A stretch of 64,000 nucleotides of DNA, from NCBI RefSeq assembly GCF_963855985.1, contig NC_087099.1:12864001-12928000 (forward strand). Direction: 5' to 3'. The notes below the pieces were generated by a model. It ran no database searches and had not been told where the DNA came from. It saw only the letters and a list, made by a program, of their open reading frames with translations. This DNA comes from Ostrinia nubilalis. Taxonomy: Eukaryota > Arthropoda > Insecta > Lepidoptera > Crambidae. The stretch's first letter is position 1. Each line of letters begins with the position of its first letter. A program made the translations under genes and the position numbers. Positions 63,848-64,000 of this stretch are shown one piece after another.

Positions 63848-64000
63848 ATTTAAGGTCAAAGCACACTTATCAACTCGGAAAGGGATCAACACCGTATCGC
63901 CTTTCGCCGCGCTGTCAGCCGCGAGGAGTTCACGTTATAGTGCGGATAAGTGTACGTTGCTGTACGGACACGGAGTTTTCAAAGAACCAGATTTGGTCGT
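63848..64000. mobile_element. MITE (cttatcaacc family), copy 4, cut by the window edge
   Basis: Starts agcacacttatcaactcgga as in the other copies; the right end is outside the window. Confidence 0.7.

Overview
The window reads as lepidopteran (moth or butterfly) nuclear DNA. It is AT-rich, dense in short inverted-repeat elements, and carries 3' tails of repeats I know from Lepidoptera, a BEL/Pao LTR retrotransposon, and R1-, RTE- and CR1/Jockey-type LINEs. This is recognition, not a database result.

The main content is one gene organisation: a long plus-strand array of alternative 3'-terminal exons. I find 39 intact exons that each encode one FLYWCH-type zinc finger (W-x-C, a second Cys, then H-x-H and a stop), one copy with an in-frame stop at the conserved Trp (2593-2786), and two truncated copies (21190, 21469). 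Five further terminal exons have the same splice phase but another domain: a basic exon (31337), three Cys-rich exons resembling the C-terminal cysteine-rich domain of piggyBac-type transposases (42103, 43194, 44048), and a related Cys-rich exon (32782). Each sits behind its own 3' splice site, and every one opens with two bases that complete a codon begun upstream (phase-1 junction). This is the architecture of mod(mdg4), where shared 5' exons encoding a BTB domain are joined, in Drosophila often by trans-splicing, to one of many FLYWCH 3' exons. The shared exons are not in this window, so the gene assignment rests on the array. In the exon entries, residues are numbered from the first complete codon, and 'split codon' means the codon completed by the upstream exon.

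Layout. 1-1500: decayed R1-type LINE (minus). 1936-3974: first three FLYWCH exons, one broken, plus a palindromic MITE at its stop codon. 4.0-7.9 kb: no exon; a 0.7-kb TIR element and a minus-strand THAP-like fragment. 7.9-13.1 kb: seven exons. 13.1-14.8 kb: inverted-repeat elements. 15.1-18.5 kb: six tandem exons of a divergent, acidic-tailed subfamily. 18.9-23.6 kb: six intact exons and a 279-bp tandem repeat that multiplied half an exon. 25.0-27.9 kb: LINE with an intact 958-residue ORF (minus). 28.1-41.1 kb: ten FLYWCH exons, the basic exon and the first Cys-rich exon, plus a 5'-truncated RTE LINE (minus) in one arm of a tandem duplication. 42.1-44.3 kb: three piggyBac-CRD-like exons. 46.3-49.7 kb: four FLYWCH exons. 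50.2-51.5 kb: foldback element. 52.5 kb: one exon. 53.1-59.6 kb: BEL/Pao element with matching 5-bp target duplications (minus). 60.1-61.1 kb: two exons; 61.1-63.0 kb: second foldback element of the same terminal family; 63.4 kb: last exon.

How the parts would work together (inference from the family): each exon gives a BTB protein a different C-terminal DNA- or protein-binding module, so the window is a cassette library for a chromatin/insulator factor. Local subfamilies show growth by tandem duplication. Mobile elements broke, truncated or re-ended several cassettes.
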